Below, piece after piece: positions 17,584 to 27,020 of a stretch of 64,000 nucleotides of DNA. Numbering within the stretch: the first letter of the stretch is position 1; every line of letters begins with the position of its first letter. A model generated the notes under the pieces. The model did not search any database. It had not been told where the DNA came from and saw only the letters and a program-made list of their open reading frames with translations. Made by a program: the position numbers and the translations under genes. Source of the stretch: Streptomonospora nanhaiensis (lineage in GTDB: Bacteria; Actinomycetota; Actinomycetes; Streptosporangiales; Streptosporangiaceae); contig NZ_JACCFO010000001.1 of the NCBI RefSeq assembly GCF_013410565.1, forward strand, positions 1,302,001 to 1,366,000, in the 5' to 3' direction.

Positions 17584-18774
17584 ATGACCGCCCCGCACCG
17601 CCCCGCAGCGCCCGACCCGCACGACTTCCTCGCCCTGGACTCCACGCTCGCCGAGGAGGAGCGCGACATCCGCGACACCGTGCGCGACTACGCCACCCGC
17701 GAACTGCTGCCGCACGTCGCCGAGTGGTTCGAGGCCGGCACCCTGCCCGACCCGCGCGGCCTGGCCAAGGCGTTCGGCGACCTCGGCGTGTTCGGCATGC
17801 ACCTGGAGGGCTACGGCTGCGCGGGCGCGAGCGCGGTGGCCTACGGCCTGGCCTGCCGCGAACTGGAGGCGGTGGACTCCGGGCTGCGCAGCTTCGTCTC
17901 GGTGCAGGGGTCGCTGGCCATGGCCGCGATCCACAAGTTCGGCTCCGAGGAGCAGAAGACGGCCTGGCTGCCGCGCATGGCCGCCGGCGAGGCCATCGGC
18001 TGCTTCGGGCTGACCGAGCCCGACTCCGGCAGCGACCCCGGCTCGATGCGCACCCGGGCCCGCCGCGACGGCGCCGACTGGGTCCTGGACGGCACCAAGA
18101 TGTGGATCACCAACGGCTCGGTCGCCGACGTGGCCGTGGTGTGGGCGGCCACCGACGACGGCATCCGCGGGTTCCTGGTGCCCACCGACACCCCCGGGTT
18201 CCAGGCCAACACGATCCACCGCAAGCTGTCGCTGCGCGCCTCGATCACCTCCGAACTGGTGCTGGAGGGCGTGCGGCTGCCCGGCGACGCGCTGCTGCCG
18301 GGGTCGGCGGGCCTGGGCTCGCCGCTGTCCTGCCTCAACGAGGCCCGCTACGGGATCGTGTGGGGCGTGGTGGGCGCCGCGCGCGCCTGCTACGCCGCCG
18401 CGCTGGAGTACGCGGCCACCCGCGAGCAGTTCGGCGGCCCCATCGCCGGGTTCCAGCTCACCCAGCGCAAGCTCGCCGAGATGGTGCTCGACGTCAACCA
18501 GGCCGGTCTCACCGCGCTGCGGATCGGCCGGCTCAAGGACGCGGGCGCCTGCCACCACAACCACGTCAGCCTCGGCAAGTTCGGCAACGTGGCCGCCGCC
18601 CAGCGGGTGGCGCGGGCCGCGCGGTCGCTGCACGGCGCCAACGGCATCACCCTGGAGTACCCGGTCATGCGGCACATGGTGAATCTGGAGACGGTCGCCA
18701 CCTACGAGGGCACCGAGGAGATCCACGCGCTGAGCATCGGGCAGGCCGTGACGGGCGTATCCGCGTTCCGCTAG
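17584..18774 (+). CDS. acyl-CoA dehydrogenase, glutaryl-CoA dehydrogenase-like
   Basis: A 396-aa flavoprotein of the acyl-CoA dehydrogenase family. Features close to glutaryl-CoA dehydrogenase are SVQGSLAMAAIHKFGSEEQK, CFGLTEPDSGSDPGSM, GTKMWITNGSVADVAVVWA, NEARYGIVWGVVGAA and the C-terminal VATYEGTEEIHALSIGQAVTG with the catalytic Glu. Substrate is inferred from these segments and the CoA-transferase partner upstream (82-nt gap). ATG at 17584 follows GAAGGGA; the longer open frame reads antisense-like Pro/Arg-rich sequence over the CoA-transferase and is rejected. Confidence 0.88.
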   Translation: MTAPHRPAAPDPHDFLALDSTLAEEERDIRDTVRDYATRELLPHVAEWFEAGTLPDPRGLAKAFGDLGVFGMHLEGYGCAGASAVAYGLACRELEAVDSGLRSFVSVQGSLAMAAIHKFGSEEQKTAWLPRMAAGEAIGCFGLTEPDSGSDPGSMRTRARRDGADWVLDGTKMWITNGSVADVAVVWAATDDGIRGFLVPTDTPGFQANTIHRKLSLRASITSELVLEGVRLPGDALLPGSAGLGSPLSCLNEARYGIVWGVVGAARACYAAALEYAATREQFGGPIAGFQLTQRKLAEMVLDVNQAGLTALRIGRLKDAGACHHNHVSLGKFGNVAAAQRVARAARSLHGANGITLEYPVMRHMVNLETVATYEGTEEIHALSIGQAVTGVSAFR

Positions 18775-18840
18775 CGCTGCGAGGTGCGGGCAACGGGCGA
18801 AAACCCGCACAATGGGGGGAGCCGAGTAAGGGAGAGGTCG

Positions 18841-19305
18841 ATGGGCAACGACGCCGGGCGATTCCGCCGTACCCGGGTGAGGCGCACAGCCAACGCCGTG
18901 ATCGGGGGGTTCATCAGTTTCGGGCTCGCCCCCTCCGACCTTCGGCTGCTGACCACCCGCGGCGCCAAGTCCGGGTTCCTGCGCACCACGCCCGTCAGCC
19001 TGGTCGAGAACACCCAGGGCCGGTTCCTCGTCGGCGCCTACGGCGAGACCGGCTGGGTGCGCAACCTGCGCAAGGACGGCTTCGGCACCCTGCGCCACGG
19101 CGGCTGGATCGAACTGGTCAGCGTGGTCGAGGTCGGACCCGAGCGCGCCGCGCCCGTCCTGCGGGAGTACCTCGACCACGCCCGCGCGGTGATGGTGTCC
19201 GGGCAGTTCACCGCGGCCCCCGACTCCCCCGACGACGACTTCGCGCGCGAGGCCGCCACCCACCCGGTCTTCGAGATCGTGCGCAGCACCACCGTGCGCC
19301 TGTAG
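18841..19305 (+). CDS. nitroreductase-family deazaflavin (F420)-dependent oxidoreductase
   Basis: A 154-aa split-barrel protein of the DDN/Rv3547-like group: LTTRGAKSGFLRTTPVSLVENTQGRFLVGAYGETGWVRNLRKD and later HPVFEIVRST. Members use reduced F420 or bind quinones or heme; the substrate cannot be read here. ATG at 18841 follows AAGGGAGAGG by a short gap. It is 66 nt downstream of the acyl-CoA dehydrogenase gene in the same direction, but a functional link is not shown. Confidence 0.82.
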   Translation: MGNDAGRFRRTRVRRTANAVIGGFISFGLAPSDLRLLTTRGAKSGFLRTTPVSLVENTQGRFLVGAYGETGWVRNLRKDGFGTLRHGGWIELVSVVEVGPERAAPVLREYLDHARAVMVSGQFTAAPDSPDDDFAREAATHPVFEIVRSTTVRL

Positions 19306-19464
19306 CGGGGCGGGGTCGTACTCACCTCGTACAACTTAAGCAGCACCCCAATTCGGCAGCGCGCAGGACGCGCGGTACCCGGCGGTCGGGGGAGCCTGGT
19401 CCCAGGACCGGGGGCGCACCGTGCGTGCCCGGTCGGTGACCGTCTGAACGGGGGCTCAACGATC

Positions 19465-20802
19465 ATGGAAACGACCGCCGACCGAGCCGGAGCCGCACCC
19501 GCGGGTTCCCGCGGCGGAGGGCGGCTGCCGCTGCTGGACGTCCTGCGCGGGGTGGCGATCCTCGGCACCCTGGCCACCAACATCTGGATCTTCGCCTCGC
19601 CCGGCGGCGAGTGGGCGGTGCTGTCGAGCACCAGCGGCGGCGCGCCCGAGAGCGCGGTGGAGGACACCGGCGCCACGGTGGGCGCCGCGTTGGAGGCGGC
19701 GATGCGGTTCGCCGCCAACGGCAAGTTCCTCGCCCTGCTCACCCTGCTCTTCGGCGCGGGCCTGGCGATCCAGTTCCGCTCGGCCGCCAGGCGGGGCAAC
19801 CGCTGGCCGGGCCGCTACAAGTGGCGGGCGCTGCTGCTGTTCGCCGAGGGCACGCTGCACTTCGTGCTGGTCTTCGCCTGGGACGTGCTGATGGGCTACG
19901 CCGTCACCGCGCTGCTGGTGGCCTGGCTGCTGACGCGCTCGCGGCGCGCCCAGCGGGTGGCGCTGTGGGTGAGCGCGGGGGCGCACGTGCTGCTGATGGC
20001 GCTGCTCACCGCCGCGCTGGTGGCCCTGGAGCGGCTGGTGCCGCCCGAGCAGCAGGTCGACACCGGCGCGGGCGCCGAGGTCGTCCGCCTCTACGCCGAG
20101 GGCGGCTACCTGGAGCAGGTCGCGTTCCGGCTGGAGAACGCCGGCATGCTGCGCATCGAGCCGGTGCTGTCGTTCGCCCTGCTGGTCTTCCTGTTCCTGC
20201 TGGGGGTGCGGCTGTTCCGCGCCGGGGCGTTCTCCCCCGACGCCGCGGGCCGGGCGATCCGCACCCGGCTGCTGCTGTGGGGCCTGGGCGCGGGCGTGCC
20301 GCTGAACCTGGCCACCACGGTCGCCGGAGGCAGCCTCTTCCTCGTCGACCGCTACATCGCCGCGCCCATCGTGGCGCTGGGGATCATCGGGCTGGTCGGG
20401 AGGATCATGGACGCGGTGTCGGCGCGGCGGCGGGCCCCGGGCGTGCTGGTCACGGCGTTCTCCTCGCTGGGCCGCACCGCGCTGTCGGGCTACGTGCTGC
20501 AGAACGTGCTGGCGATGCTGGCCTGCTACGGGATCGGCCTGGGCCTGGCGGCCCGGCTGGAGCACACCGGCCCCTGGTGGGTGATGGGCCTGTGGGCGGC
20601 CATCTGCCTGGTGCTGCTGACCGCCGCCACCCTGTGGCTGCGCCGGTTCGGCAACGGGCCCCTGGAGGCCGCGCAGAAGTGGGTGCTGGCCCGGATCCCG
20701 GAGAAGCCGGCGCGCGCCGCCGCGCGGGCGGAGACCGGCCCTCGGCCCGGCGCCGGCCCCGACGCCTCCCCGGCGGCCGACGCGGTGCCCGGCCACCGCT
20801 GA
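19465..20802 (+). CDS. DUF418-domain membrane protein
   Basis: A 445-aa multi-pass membrane protein (about 9-10 helices). The opening LLDVLRGVAILGTLATNIWIF and the mid-protein FRSAARRGNRWPGRYKWRALLLFAEGTLHFVLVFAWDVLMGYAV are typical of DUF418/YeiB-like proteins, and the C-terminal FSSLGRTALSGYVLQNVLAM is the DUF418 core. Function unknown; related proteins are suspected acyltransferases. A second DUF418 gene lies at 44.7 kb. It converges on the MFS gene with a 10-nt gap. The ribosome-binding site is weak. Confidence 0.85.
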   Translation: METTADRAGAAPAGSRGGGRLPLLDVLRGVAILGTLATNIWIFASPGGEWAVLSSTSGGAPESAVEDTGATVGAALEAAMRFAANGKFLALLTLLFGAGLAIQFRSAARRGNRWPGRYKWRALLLFAEGTLHFVLVFAWDVLMGYAVTALLVAWLLTRSRRAQRVALWVSAGAHVLLMALLTAALVALERLVPPEQQVDTGAGAEVVRLYAEGGYLEQVAFRLENAGMLRIEPVLSFALLVFLFLLGVRLFRAGAFSPDAAGRAIRTRLLLWGLGAGVPLNLATTVAGGSLFLVDRYIAAPIVALGIIGLVGRIMDAVSARRRAPGVLVTAFSSLGRTALSGYVLQNVLAMLACYGIGLGLAARLEHTGPWWVMGLWAAICLVLLTAATLWLRRFGNGPLEAAQKWVLARIPEKPARAAARAETGPRPGAGPDASPAADAVPGHR

Positions 20803-20812
20803 CCGCGCCCGC

Positions 20813-22375
20813 CTACCCGGTGAACAGCTGGGCGGCCGTCGCGGTGACGCGGACGACGGCGTAGCCCAGCAGCACGGCCACCACCGCCCAGGAGACCACC
20901 AGCCACGCGCCGCCGCCCCGGGGCACCGACGGGGCGGCGGCGTCCGGCGCGCGGGCGCCCTCGGCGGGCCCGCCGGGGGCGGGTCGCGCGGCGGGCTCAG
21001 CCGCGGCGGGCTCCTGGAAGCGCTCGGCCACCGGCCGGATCAGCAGGTTGGCGGCGAACCCCACGACCAGCAGGCCGACCATGGTGAGCAGCGGCGCCTG
21101 GTAGGCCGACTGGGTGAGCGTGCCGGGTTCGCCCTGGGCGTCGAGGAAGGCGTTGATGATCAGCGGCCCGGCGATCCCGGCGGCCGACCACGCGGTGAGC
21201 AGCCGCCCGTGGATCGCGCCGACCTGGTAGGTGCCGAACAGGTCGCGCAGGTAGGCGGGCACGGTGGCGAATCCACCGCCGTAGAAGGAGATGATGATCC
21301 CCGCCGTGGCGGCGAACACCACCGTGGAGGTGCCGCCGACCGTGGCCATGAGCAGGTAGAGCACGGCGCCCGCGCCCAGGTAGAACATGTAGATCGGTTT
21401 GCGGCCCACCAGGTCGGAGGTCGAGGACCAGACGAACCGGCCGCCCATGTTGAACAGCGACAGCATCCCGACGAACCCGCCCGCCGCGGCGGCGGTGACG
21501 GCGCTGGCGCCGCCGCCGTCGCGGAAGAAGTCCTGGATGAGCGGGCTGGCGTGCTCCAGGATGCCGATCCCGGCGGTGACGTTGGTGAACAGCACCACCC
21601 ACAGCAGCCAGAACTGGGGCGTGCGCACCGCGTTGGCGGCCGAGACGCCGCGCGCGGTCATCATGCGGGCGCCGGCGTGGGCGGTGCCGGGGTCGTACCC
21701 GGCGGGCCGCCACCCCTCGGGCGGGACCCGGATCAGCAGGACGCCCATCGTCATCAGCACCAGGTAGGCCAGGCCCAGGGTGGCGAACAGCCCCACGACC
21801 GCCCCACCGGAGGCCACCGACCCGGCGGCCGAGGCGTCGTAGGAGGGGTCGTAGAAGGCCATGAGCTGGTTGGAGACCGGGGTCGCCACCAGCGCGCCGC
21901 CGCCGAAGCCCATGATCGCCATGCCGGTGGCAAGCCCGGGGCGGTCGGGGAACCACTTCATCAGCGTCGAGACGGGCGAGATGTAGCCGATGCCCAGGCC
22001 GATCCCGCCGAGCACGCCGTAGCCGGCGTAGAGCAGCCACAGCCAGCCCAGGGCGATGCCCAGCGCGCCCACGAGGAACCCGCCGCTCCAGAACAGCGCG
22101 GACACCAGCATCGCCTTGCGCGGCCCGGCCCGCTCGACCCAGGTGCCGCCCACCGCCGCCGAGAGCCCCAGCATCACGATGGCGATGGAGAAGATGATCC
22201 CGATCTGGGTCTGCCCGGTGTCGAAGTGCTCGACCAGGGAGTTCTTGTACACGCTGGTGGCATAGGCCTGCCCGATGGACAGGTGCACCGCCAGCGCGGC
22301 GGGCGGGATCAGCCACCGGTTGTAGGTCCAGGAGGCCACCGACCTCTCCCGGTCCAGCACGCTCAACGCGGACAT
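20813..22375 (-). CDS. OFA-family MFS transporter (oxalate/formate antiporter type)
   Basis: A 520-aa major facilitator protein with 12 predicted helices. The N-terminus NRWLIPPAALAVHLSIGQAYATSVY and the motif GGIGLGIGYISPVSTLMKWFPDRPGLATGMAIMGFGGGAL are characteristic of the OFA group. The C-terminal about 60 residues are Ala/Pro-rich with one extra hydrophobic helix. OFA carriers move small monocarboxylates or dicarboxylates; no oxalate or formate gene is adjacent, so the cargo is open. ATG at 22375 with GAGGGGG upstream. Confidence 0.88.
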   Translation of the reverse strand: MSALSVLDRERSVASWTYNRWLIPPAALAVHLSIGQAYATSVYKNSLVEHFDTGQTQIGIIFSIAIVMLGLSAAVGGTWVERAGPRKAMLVSALFWSGGFLVGALGIALGWLWLLYAGYGVLGGIGLGIGYISPVSTLMKWFPDRPGLATGMAIMGFGGGALVATPVSNQLMAFYDPSYDASAAGSVASGGAVVGLFATLGLAYLVLMTMGVLLIRVPPEGWRPAGYDPGTAHAGARMMTARGVSAANAVRTPQFWLLWVVLFTNVTAGIGILEHASPLIQDFFRDGGGASAVTAAAAGGFVGMLSLFNMGGRFVWSSTSDLVGRKPIYMFYLGAGAVLYLLMATVGGTSTVVFAATAGIIISFYGGGFATVPAYLRDLFGTYQVGAIHGRLLTAWSAAGIAGPLIINAFLDAQGEPGTLTQSAYQAPLLTMVGLLVVGFAANLLIRPVAERFQEPAAAEPAARPAPGGPAEGARAPDAAAPSVPRGGGAWLVVSWAVVAVLLGYAVVRVTATAAQLFTG

Positions 22376-22473
22376 CCGGCCCCCTCACCGCACACAGGTT
22401 CGCATACCGCATACAGCCGACCGGCGACATGATGCCACGCGAGCGCTACGGAGGGAACCCGCCCGCACACACG

Positions 22474-22510
22474 CGTCCGGCCGCGCCCCGGGGCGGGGCG
22501 CGGCCGGACG
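22474..22510 (-). terminator. hairpin terminator after metK
   Basis: A perfect 16-bp inverted repeat (22474-22489 with 22495-22510, 5-nt loop) begins 34 nt past the metK stop. It has no clear U-tract, as is usual for actinomycete terminators. It lies between metK and the MFS gene promoter region. Confidence 0.7.
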
Positions 22511-22543
22511 GCGGTCGCTGCGGGGACGGGGTGGGGTGGCGGG

Positions 22544-23737
22544 TCAGGCGCCCACGGCGGACTTCAGGGCGGCGGCGCGGTCGGTCTGCTCCCAGGTGAA
22601 GTCGGCGTGCTCGCGGCCGAAGTGGCCGTAGGCGGCCGTGTTGGAGTAGATCGGGCGCAGCAGGTCCAGGTCGCGGACGATCGCCGCGGGGCGGAGGTCG
22701 AATACCTCCTTCACGGCCTTCTCGATGACGTCGGGGGCCACCTGCTCGGTGCCGAAGGTCTCGATGAAGATGCCCACCGGGTGCGCCTTGCCGATCGCGT
22801 AGGCCACCTGGACCTCGGCGCGGTCGGCCAGGCCGGCGGCGACGATGTTCTTGGCGACCCAGCGCGTGGCGTAGGCGGCCGAGCGGTCGACCTTGGACGG
22901 GTCCTTGCCCGAGAAGGCGCCGCCGCCGTGGCGGGCGTAGCCGCCGTAGGTGTCGACGATGATCTTGCGGCCGGTGAGCCCGGCGTCGCCCATCGGGCCG
23001 CCGATCTCGAAGCGGCCGGTGGGGTTGACCAGCAGCCGGTAGTTGTCGGCCTCAAGCCCGTAGCTCGCCACCACCGGGGCGATCACGTGCTCCTTGATGT
23101 CGGGGGTCAGCAGCTCCTCCATGTCGATGTCGGGAGCGTGCTGGCTGGAGACCACCACGGTGTCCAGGCGCACCGGCTGGAGGCCCTCGTACTCGACGGT
23201 GACCTGGGTCTTGCCGTCGGGGCGCAGGTAGGGCACGGTGCCGTCGTGGCGGACCGCGGCGAGCCGCTGCGACAGCGCGTGGGCCAGCTTGATCGGCAGC
23301 GGCATCAGCTCGGGGGTCTCGCGGTTGGCGTAGCCGAACATCAGGCCCTGGTCGCCCGCGCCCTGCAGGTCGAGGGCGTCGGCGCCCTTCTCGACCCGGG
23401 CCTCGTAGGCGGTGTCGACGCCCTGGGCGATGTCGGGGGACTGCGCGTCGATCGAGACCGAGACCCCGCAGGACTGGCCGTCGAAGCCCTTGGCGGAGGA
23501 GTCGTAGCCGATTTCCAGGATCTTCTGCCGCACGATGGCGGGGATGTCGACGTAGGTCTTGGTGGTGACCTCACCGGCCACGTGTACCTGTCCGGTGGTG
23601 ATCAGGGTCTCTACGGCGACCCGGCTGGCGGGGTCGTCCTGGAGCATCGCGTCGAGGATCGCGTCACTGATCTGGTCGGCCATCTTGTCGGGGTGGCCTT
23701 CGGTGACCGACTCGGAGGTGAAAAGGCGACGGGACAC
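22544..23737 (-). CDS. metK: S-adenosylmethionine synthetase
   Basis: Makes SAM from methionine and ATP. The 397-aa protein carries the family motifs [31 protein letters not shown] (methionine/ATP site) and the [19 protein letters not shown] phosphate loop. GTG start at 23737, with AAGGAG 9 nt upstream. No SAM riboswitch was recognised in its own leader, in contrast to the PLP enzyme at 13.9 kb. It follows coaBC in the usual actinomycete order mihF-gmk-rpoZ-coaBC-metK, separated from coaBC by a 440-nt gap. Confidence 0.97.
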   Translation of the reverse strand: MSRRLFTSESVTEGHPDKMADQISDAILDAMLQDDPASRVAVETLITTGQVHVAGEVTTKTYVDIPAIVRQKILEIGYDSSAKGFDGQSCGVSVSIDAQSPDIAQGVDTAYEARVEKGADALDLQGAGDQGLMFGYANRETPELMPLPIKLAHALSQRLAAVRHDGTVPYLRPDGKTQVTVEYEGLQPVRLDTVVVSSQHAPDIDMEELLTPDIKEHVIAPVVASYGLEADNYRLLVNPTGRFEIGGPMGDAGLTGRKIIVDTYGGYARHGGGAFSGKDPSKVDRSAAYATRWVAKNIVAAGLADRAEVQVAYAIGKAHPVGIFIETFGTEQVAPDVIEKAVKEVFDLRPAAIVRDLDLLRPIYSNTAAYGHFGREHADFTWEQTDRAAALKSAVGA

Positions 23738-24177
23738 GTTGAGTGACTCCTTGCAGCGGCTGCTGGCTGACAGTTGTCGGCTCGGCTCGGCTCCCGCCGC
23801 GGAACAAGGGGGCCACGACGAAACCGACCGACGCGGTTGGTTTTCTTTCGTCCACTGTAGTGGGACGTTGTCCGGAACGCTCGGGCGACCGGCCCGGATA
23901 GGTCAGGTACGCCGCCTTCCCGCGGGTGGGGCGCCTCCGCGCGCGGCCGCGGAAGCCCTTTTCAGACGGTTCCCCAGCCGGTGTGACGCACGGCACAGTC
24001 GAATTTCCGGATGCGCGGTGATCATGCCGTTGTGCTGGGGTTTCCCGTAGCGTACAGCGAAACCGGACGCTGCACGCGCAACAGGGCGCACCGCCCGAAG
24101 CGCCCGGAGTGCCCGCGCGCCGGGCGCCTCGGCGGGGCCCGGCGGCCCCGCCGCCCGGTCCCCGCCTCGCGGCGCCG
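23738..24177 (-). other. intergenic region between coaBC and metK (440 nt)
   Basis: Contains the coaBC terminator hairpin (24131-24152) and the metK leader. A TACAGT hexamer on the minus strand, in the CCCACTACAGTGG palindrome near 23855-23870, is a weak -10 candidate with no convincing -35. No credible ORF or riboswitch was seen. Confidence 0.4.
24131..24152 (-). terminator. hairpin terminator after coaBC
   Basis: GGCGGGGCC and GGCCCCGCC form a perfect 9-bp stem with a 4-nt loop, 26 nt past the coaBC stop codon. No U-tract. Confidence 0.5.
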
Positions 24178-25404
24178 TCAGGACGGCTCTCCGCCGGGCG
24201 CCAGCCGGGCGGCCACCAGGTCCCACACCCGGTCGGCCAGGTTCTCCTTGGGCCCGTGCGGGATCTCGGTGGCCGAGCCGTCCGCGCCCAGCACGACCGC
24301 CTGGTTGTCCTCGGTGCCGAACGCCCGCCCGGCGCCGACCTGGTTGACCACGAGCAGGTCGCAGCCCTTGCGCTCCAGTTTGGCCCGGCCGTGCTCCAGC
24401 ACGTGGTCGGTCTCGGCGGCGAAGCCCACGACCACCTGCCCGGGGCGCGGGCGCTCCCGCGACAGCTCCAGCAGGATGTCGGGGTTCTCGACCAGTTCGA
24501 GGACGGGCGGGCCGCCCTCGCCCTTCTTGATCTTGCCCTCGGCGACCTCGGCCGGCCGGAAGTCGGCCACGGCGGCGGTCATCACCACCGCGTCGGCCCG
24601 CTCCCGGTGCGCCAGCACCGCCTCGCGCAGTTCGCGCGCGGTGCCCACGCGGGTGATGTCGGCGCCGGCCGGGTCGGGCAGGTCGACGTTGGCCGCGATG
24701 AGGCTCACCCGCGCACCGCGCGCCAGAGCGGTGGCGGCCAGCGCGTAGCCCTGCCGCCCCGAGGAACGGTTGCCCAGGTAGCGGACGGGGTCCAGCGGCT
24801 CGCGGGTGCCCCCGGCGGTGACCAGCACCCGCCGCCCGGCCAGGTCGACCGGCAGCGCGCCGCGCGCCAGGACCCGCCGGGCGGCGGCGAACAGGTCGGC
24901 GGGCTCGGGCAGCCGGCCCTTGCCGGTGTCGGCGCCGGTGAGGCGGCCCACGGCGGGCTCCAGCACCACCGCGCCGCGGGCCCGCAGCGCGGCCACGTTG
25001 GCGCGGGTGGCCGGGTGCTCCCACATCTCGGTGTGCATGGCGGGGGCGAACACGACCGGGCAGCGCGCCGTCAGCAGGGTGTTCGTGAGCAGGTCGTCGG
25101 CGATGCCGTGCGCGGCCTTGGCCAGCAGGTCGGCGGTCGCGGGGGCCACGAACACGAGGTCGGCCGCGCGTCCGATGCGCACGTGCGGGACCTCGTGGAC
25201 GGACTCCCACACCCCGGTGGCCACGGGCCGGCCCGAGAGCGCGGCCCAGGTGGGCTCACCCACGAACCGCAGCGCGTCGGCGGTGGGGACGACGGTGACG
25301 CTGTGCCCGGACTCGGTGAGGCGGCGGAGCAGCTCGCACACCTTGTAGGCGGCGATGCCGGCTCCCACCCCCAGGACGATCTCGGGACGGTGCTCGGTGT
25401 TCAC
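24178..25404 (-). CDS. coaBC: bifunctional phosphopantothenoylcysteine decarboxylase / phosphopantothenate-cysteine ligase
   Basis: Two steps of coenzyme A synthesis in one 408-aa protein. The N-terminal CoaC flavoprotein domain has VGAGIAAYKVCELLRRL, SVHEVPHVRIGRAADLVFVAPATADLLAK (the catalytic His and FMN site) and PAMHTEMW. The C-terminal CoaB ligase domain begins near residue 190 with VLVTAGGTREPLDPVRYLGNRSSG and includes AVADFRP and KIKKGEG. GTG start at 25404. It is downstream of rpoZ by about 65 nt in the same direction. Confidence 0.96.
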   Translation of the reverse strand: MNTEHRPEIVLGVGAGIAAYKVCELLRRLTESGHSVTVVPTADALRFVGEPTWAALSGRPVATGVWESVHEVPHVRIGRAADLVFVAPATADLLAKAAHGIADDLLTNTLLTARCPVVFAPAMHTEMWEHPATRANVAALRARGAVVLEPAVGRLTGADTGKGRLPEPADLFAAARRVLARGALPVDLAGRRVLVTAGGTREPLDPVRYLGNRSSGRQGYALAATALARGARVSLIAANVDLPDPAGADITRVGTARELREAVLAHRERADAVVMTAAVADFRPAEVAEGKIKKGEGGPPVLELVENPDILLELSRERPRPGQVVVGFAAETDHVLEHGRAKLERKGCDLLVVNQVGAGRAFGTEDNQAVVLGADGSATEIPHGPKENLADRVWDLVAARLAPGGEPS

Positions 25405-25469
25405 GACACGATCTCAGCAGACGCCACCGCGCGGGCGCGGACCGGCCCCCGGGTGCGGCGGCGTGCGGA

Positions 25470-25736
25470 TCAGGCGCCCTCGTAGGGCTCGGCGGTCAGC
25501 AGGCCGCCATTGATCTCGCGCAGGGCGATGGACAGCGCCTTCTCCTGGACCTGGGTCTCGACCAGCGGGCCGACGTACTCCAGCAGGCCCTCGCCCAGCT
25601 GGGCGTAGTAGGCGTTGATCTGGCGGGCCCGCTTGGAGGCCATGGTGACCAGGCTGTACTTGCTGTCGACGGTCTCCAGGAGATCGTCGATGGGCGGGTT
25701 GGTGATGCCTTCGGCGACGGGCTCGGTGCCTGCCAC
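25470..25736 (-). CDS. rpoZ: RNA polymerase omega subunit
   Basis: An 88-aa protein: [34 protein letters not shown] is the omega signature, in which [16 protein letters not shown] contacts the beta-prime subunit. It helps assemble core RNA polymerase. GTG start at 25736 with a short AGGGG tract upstream. It lies between gmk and coaBC, the order shared by many actinomycetes. Confidence 0.96.
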   Translation of the reverse strand: MAGTEPVAEGITNPPIDDLLETVDSKYSLVTMASKRARQINAYYAQLGEGLLEYVGPLVETQVQEKALSIALREINGGLLTAEPYEGA

Positions 25737-25846
25737 GTGCGTCCCCCTGGATTGGTGTCAAAGGCCCCGTAGGGGACCTGCGGAAACGGACTCACGCCAG
25801 GATAGTCGGTGGACTCGGCGGATCCGCCGGTGCTGTGCCGCGGTTA

Positions 25847-26461
25847 TCACACCTGCGGCTCAAGGATCAACGCTAGCAGCTCGTCGCGGACCTCGCTCAC
25901 CGACGTGTTGACGAGGGTGACGTCGAACTCCTTCTCGGCGGCGAGTTCGACCCGGGCGGCGTCCAGGCGGCGCTGGATCACCTCGGGCGGCTCGGTGCCG
26001 CGCCCGGTGAGCCGGCGCACCAGCTCCTCCCACGTCGGGGGCGCCAGGAAGACCTGCAGCGCCTCGGGCATGGTGGCGCGCACCTGGCGGGCGCCCTGCA
26101 GGTCGATCTCCAGCAGCACCGGCTCCCCCCGGCGCAGCCGCTCCTCGACGGGGCGGCGCGGGGTGCCGTAGCGGTTGCCGGCGAACTCCGCCCACTCCAG
26201 CAGTTCGCCCTCGGCGACCATGCGGTCGAACCCGGCGTCGTCGGTGAAGTGGTACTCCACGCCGTCGGTCTCGCCGGGGCGGGGCGCGCGGGTGGTGGCC
26301 GACACCGACAGCCACACCTCGGGGTGGTGGGCGCGGATCTCGCGCACGACGGTGCTCTTGCCGACCCCCGAGGGCCCGGAGAGCACGGTCAGGCGGCGGG
26401 CCGGGCCGGTGCGCGGTGTGCCGGGTGCGGGCGGTGCCGACTCGGCGAAGTCGTTGGGCAC
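25847..26461 (-). CDS. gmk: guanylate kinase
   Basis: Phosphorylates GMP to GDP with ATP. The P-loop [13 protein letters not shown] lies near residue 25, followed by [21 protein letters not shown] (GMP-binding Ser, Arg and Tyr) and [12 protein letters not shown]. The GTG at 26461 gives 204 aa, the family length; the open frame continues upstream for 165 more codons of Pro/Arg-rich sequence with no support. No strong ribosome-binding site is seen. It is downstream of mihF by 559 nt. Confidence 0.94.
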   Translation of the reverse strand: MPNDFAESAPPAPGTPRTGPARRLTVLSGPSGVGKSTVVREIRAHHPEVWLSVSATTRAPRPGETDGVEYHFTDDAGFDRMVAEGELLEWAEFAGNRYGTPRRPVEERLRRGEPVLLEIDLQGARQVRATMPEALQVFLAPPTWEELVRRLTGRGTEPPEVIQRRLDAARVELAAEKEFDVTLVNTSVSEVRDELLALILEPQV

Positions 26462-27020
26462 GGGCGAATCAAACTCTCGAAGGGGCCGAGGGCGGGTGTG
26501 GAAGGCGCGGCGCGGTGGCCGGCGGGTGCCGCACGCGGGCGGGCGGCACCGGGTCGCGCGGCCGCGGCCGGGCGGGGCCGGCGGCGGCGCCGGTTGGTCT
26601 GTTATACCACTGCGCCGCGGCGCGCCCCGTGCGCACGCCCCCGAAGGGGCGCGGCAGGGGCACGGCCGCGGCGCAGGTCGTGCCTTGGCGTGCGGTGCCG
26701 AATGGCGGTCCGGGGTGTCGGGGAGCGGCTGAGGGGCCGTCCTACCGAACGCGGCGGGCGTTCGCCCGGGGGTGGCGCGGAGCCCACCCGCCGACCGGTC
26801 CGGAGTCTCCGAGAGCGCTCCCGCGGCGCCGCATGGCCACGCGGCCTGCCGCGTCAGCGCAGGTGGGGGCTGTCCGAGTCCGGTACCGCCCGGTGTTCGA
26901 CACACCGCCGACACCGCCACCGCGGGGCTGCGGCGACACGGCATCGGCGGTCGCACTCACCCGGCCGCCCGGGGGACGGCCGGAAGTCGCCGTGAAAAAC
27001 GGCACATCCGCCTTTGAACG
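26462..27020 (-). other. intergenic region between mihF and gmk (559 nt)
   Basis: No supported gene. Small hairpins are visible: CGCCCC-CGAA-GGGGCG near 26636 and GAACGC/GCGTTC near 26750. The stretch near 26597 (CTGTTATACCACTG) is AT-richer than its surroundings and may hold a gmk promoter. Six-frame open stretches here are Pro/Arg-rich and look like chance. Confidence 0.4.

Noticed and set aside
23738-23900. SAM riboswitch in the metK leader
   Set aside because: None of the conserved SAM-I, SAM-II or SAM-IV core blocks was found, unlike the leader at 15.4 kb.
26590-26660. Possible tRNA-like fold near TTATACCACTG
   Set aside because: No acceptor stem, no T-arm GTTCRA sequence and no anticodon arm could be assembled.
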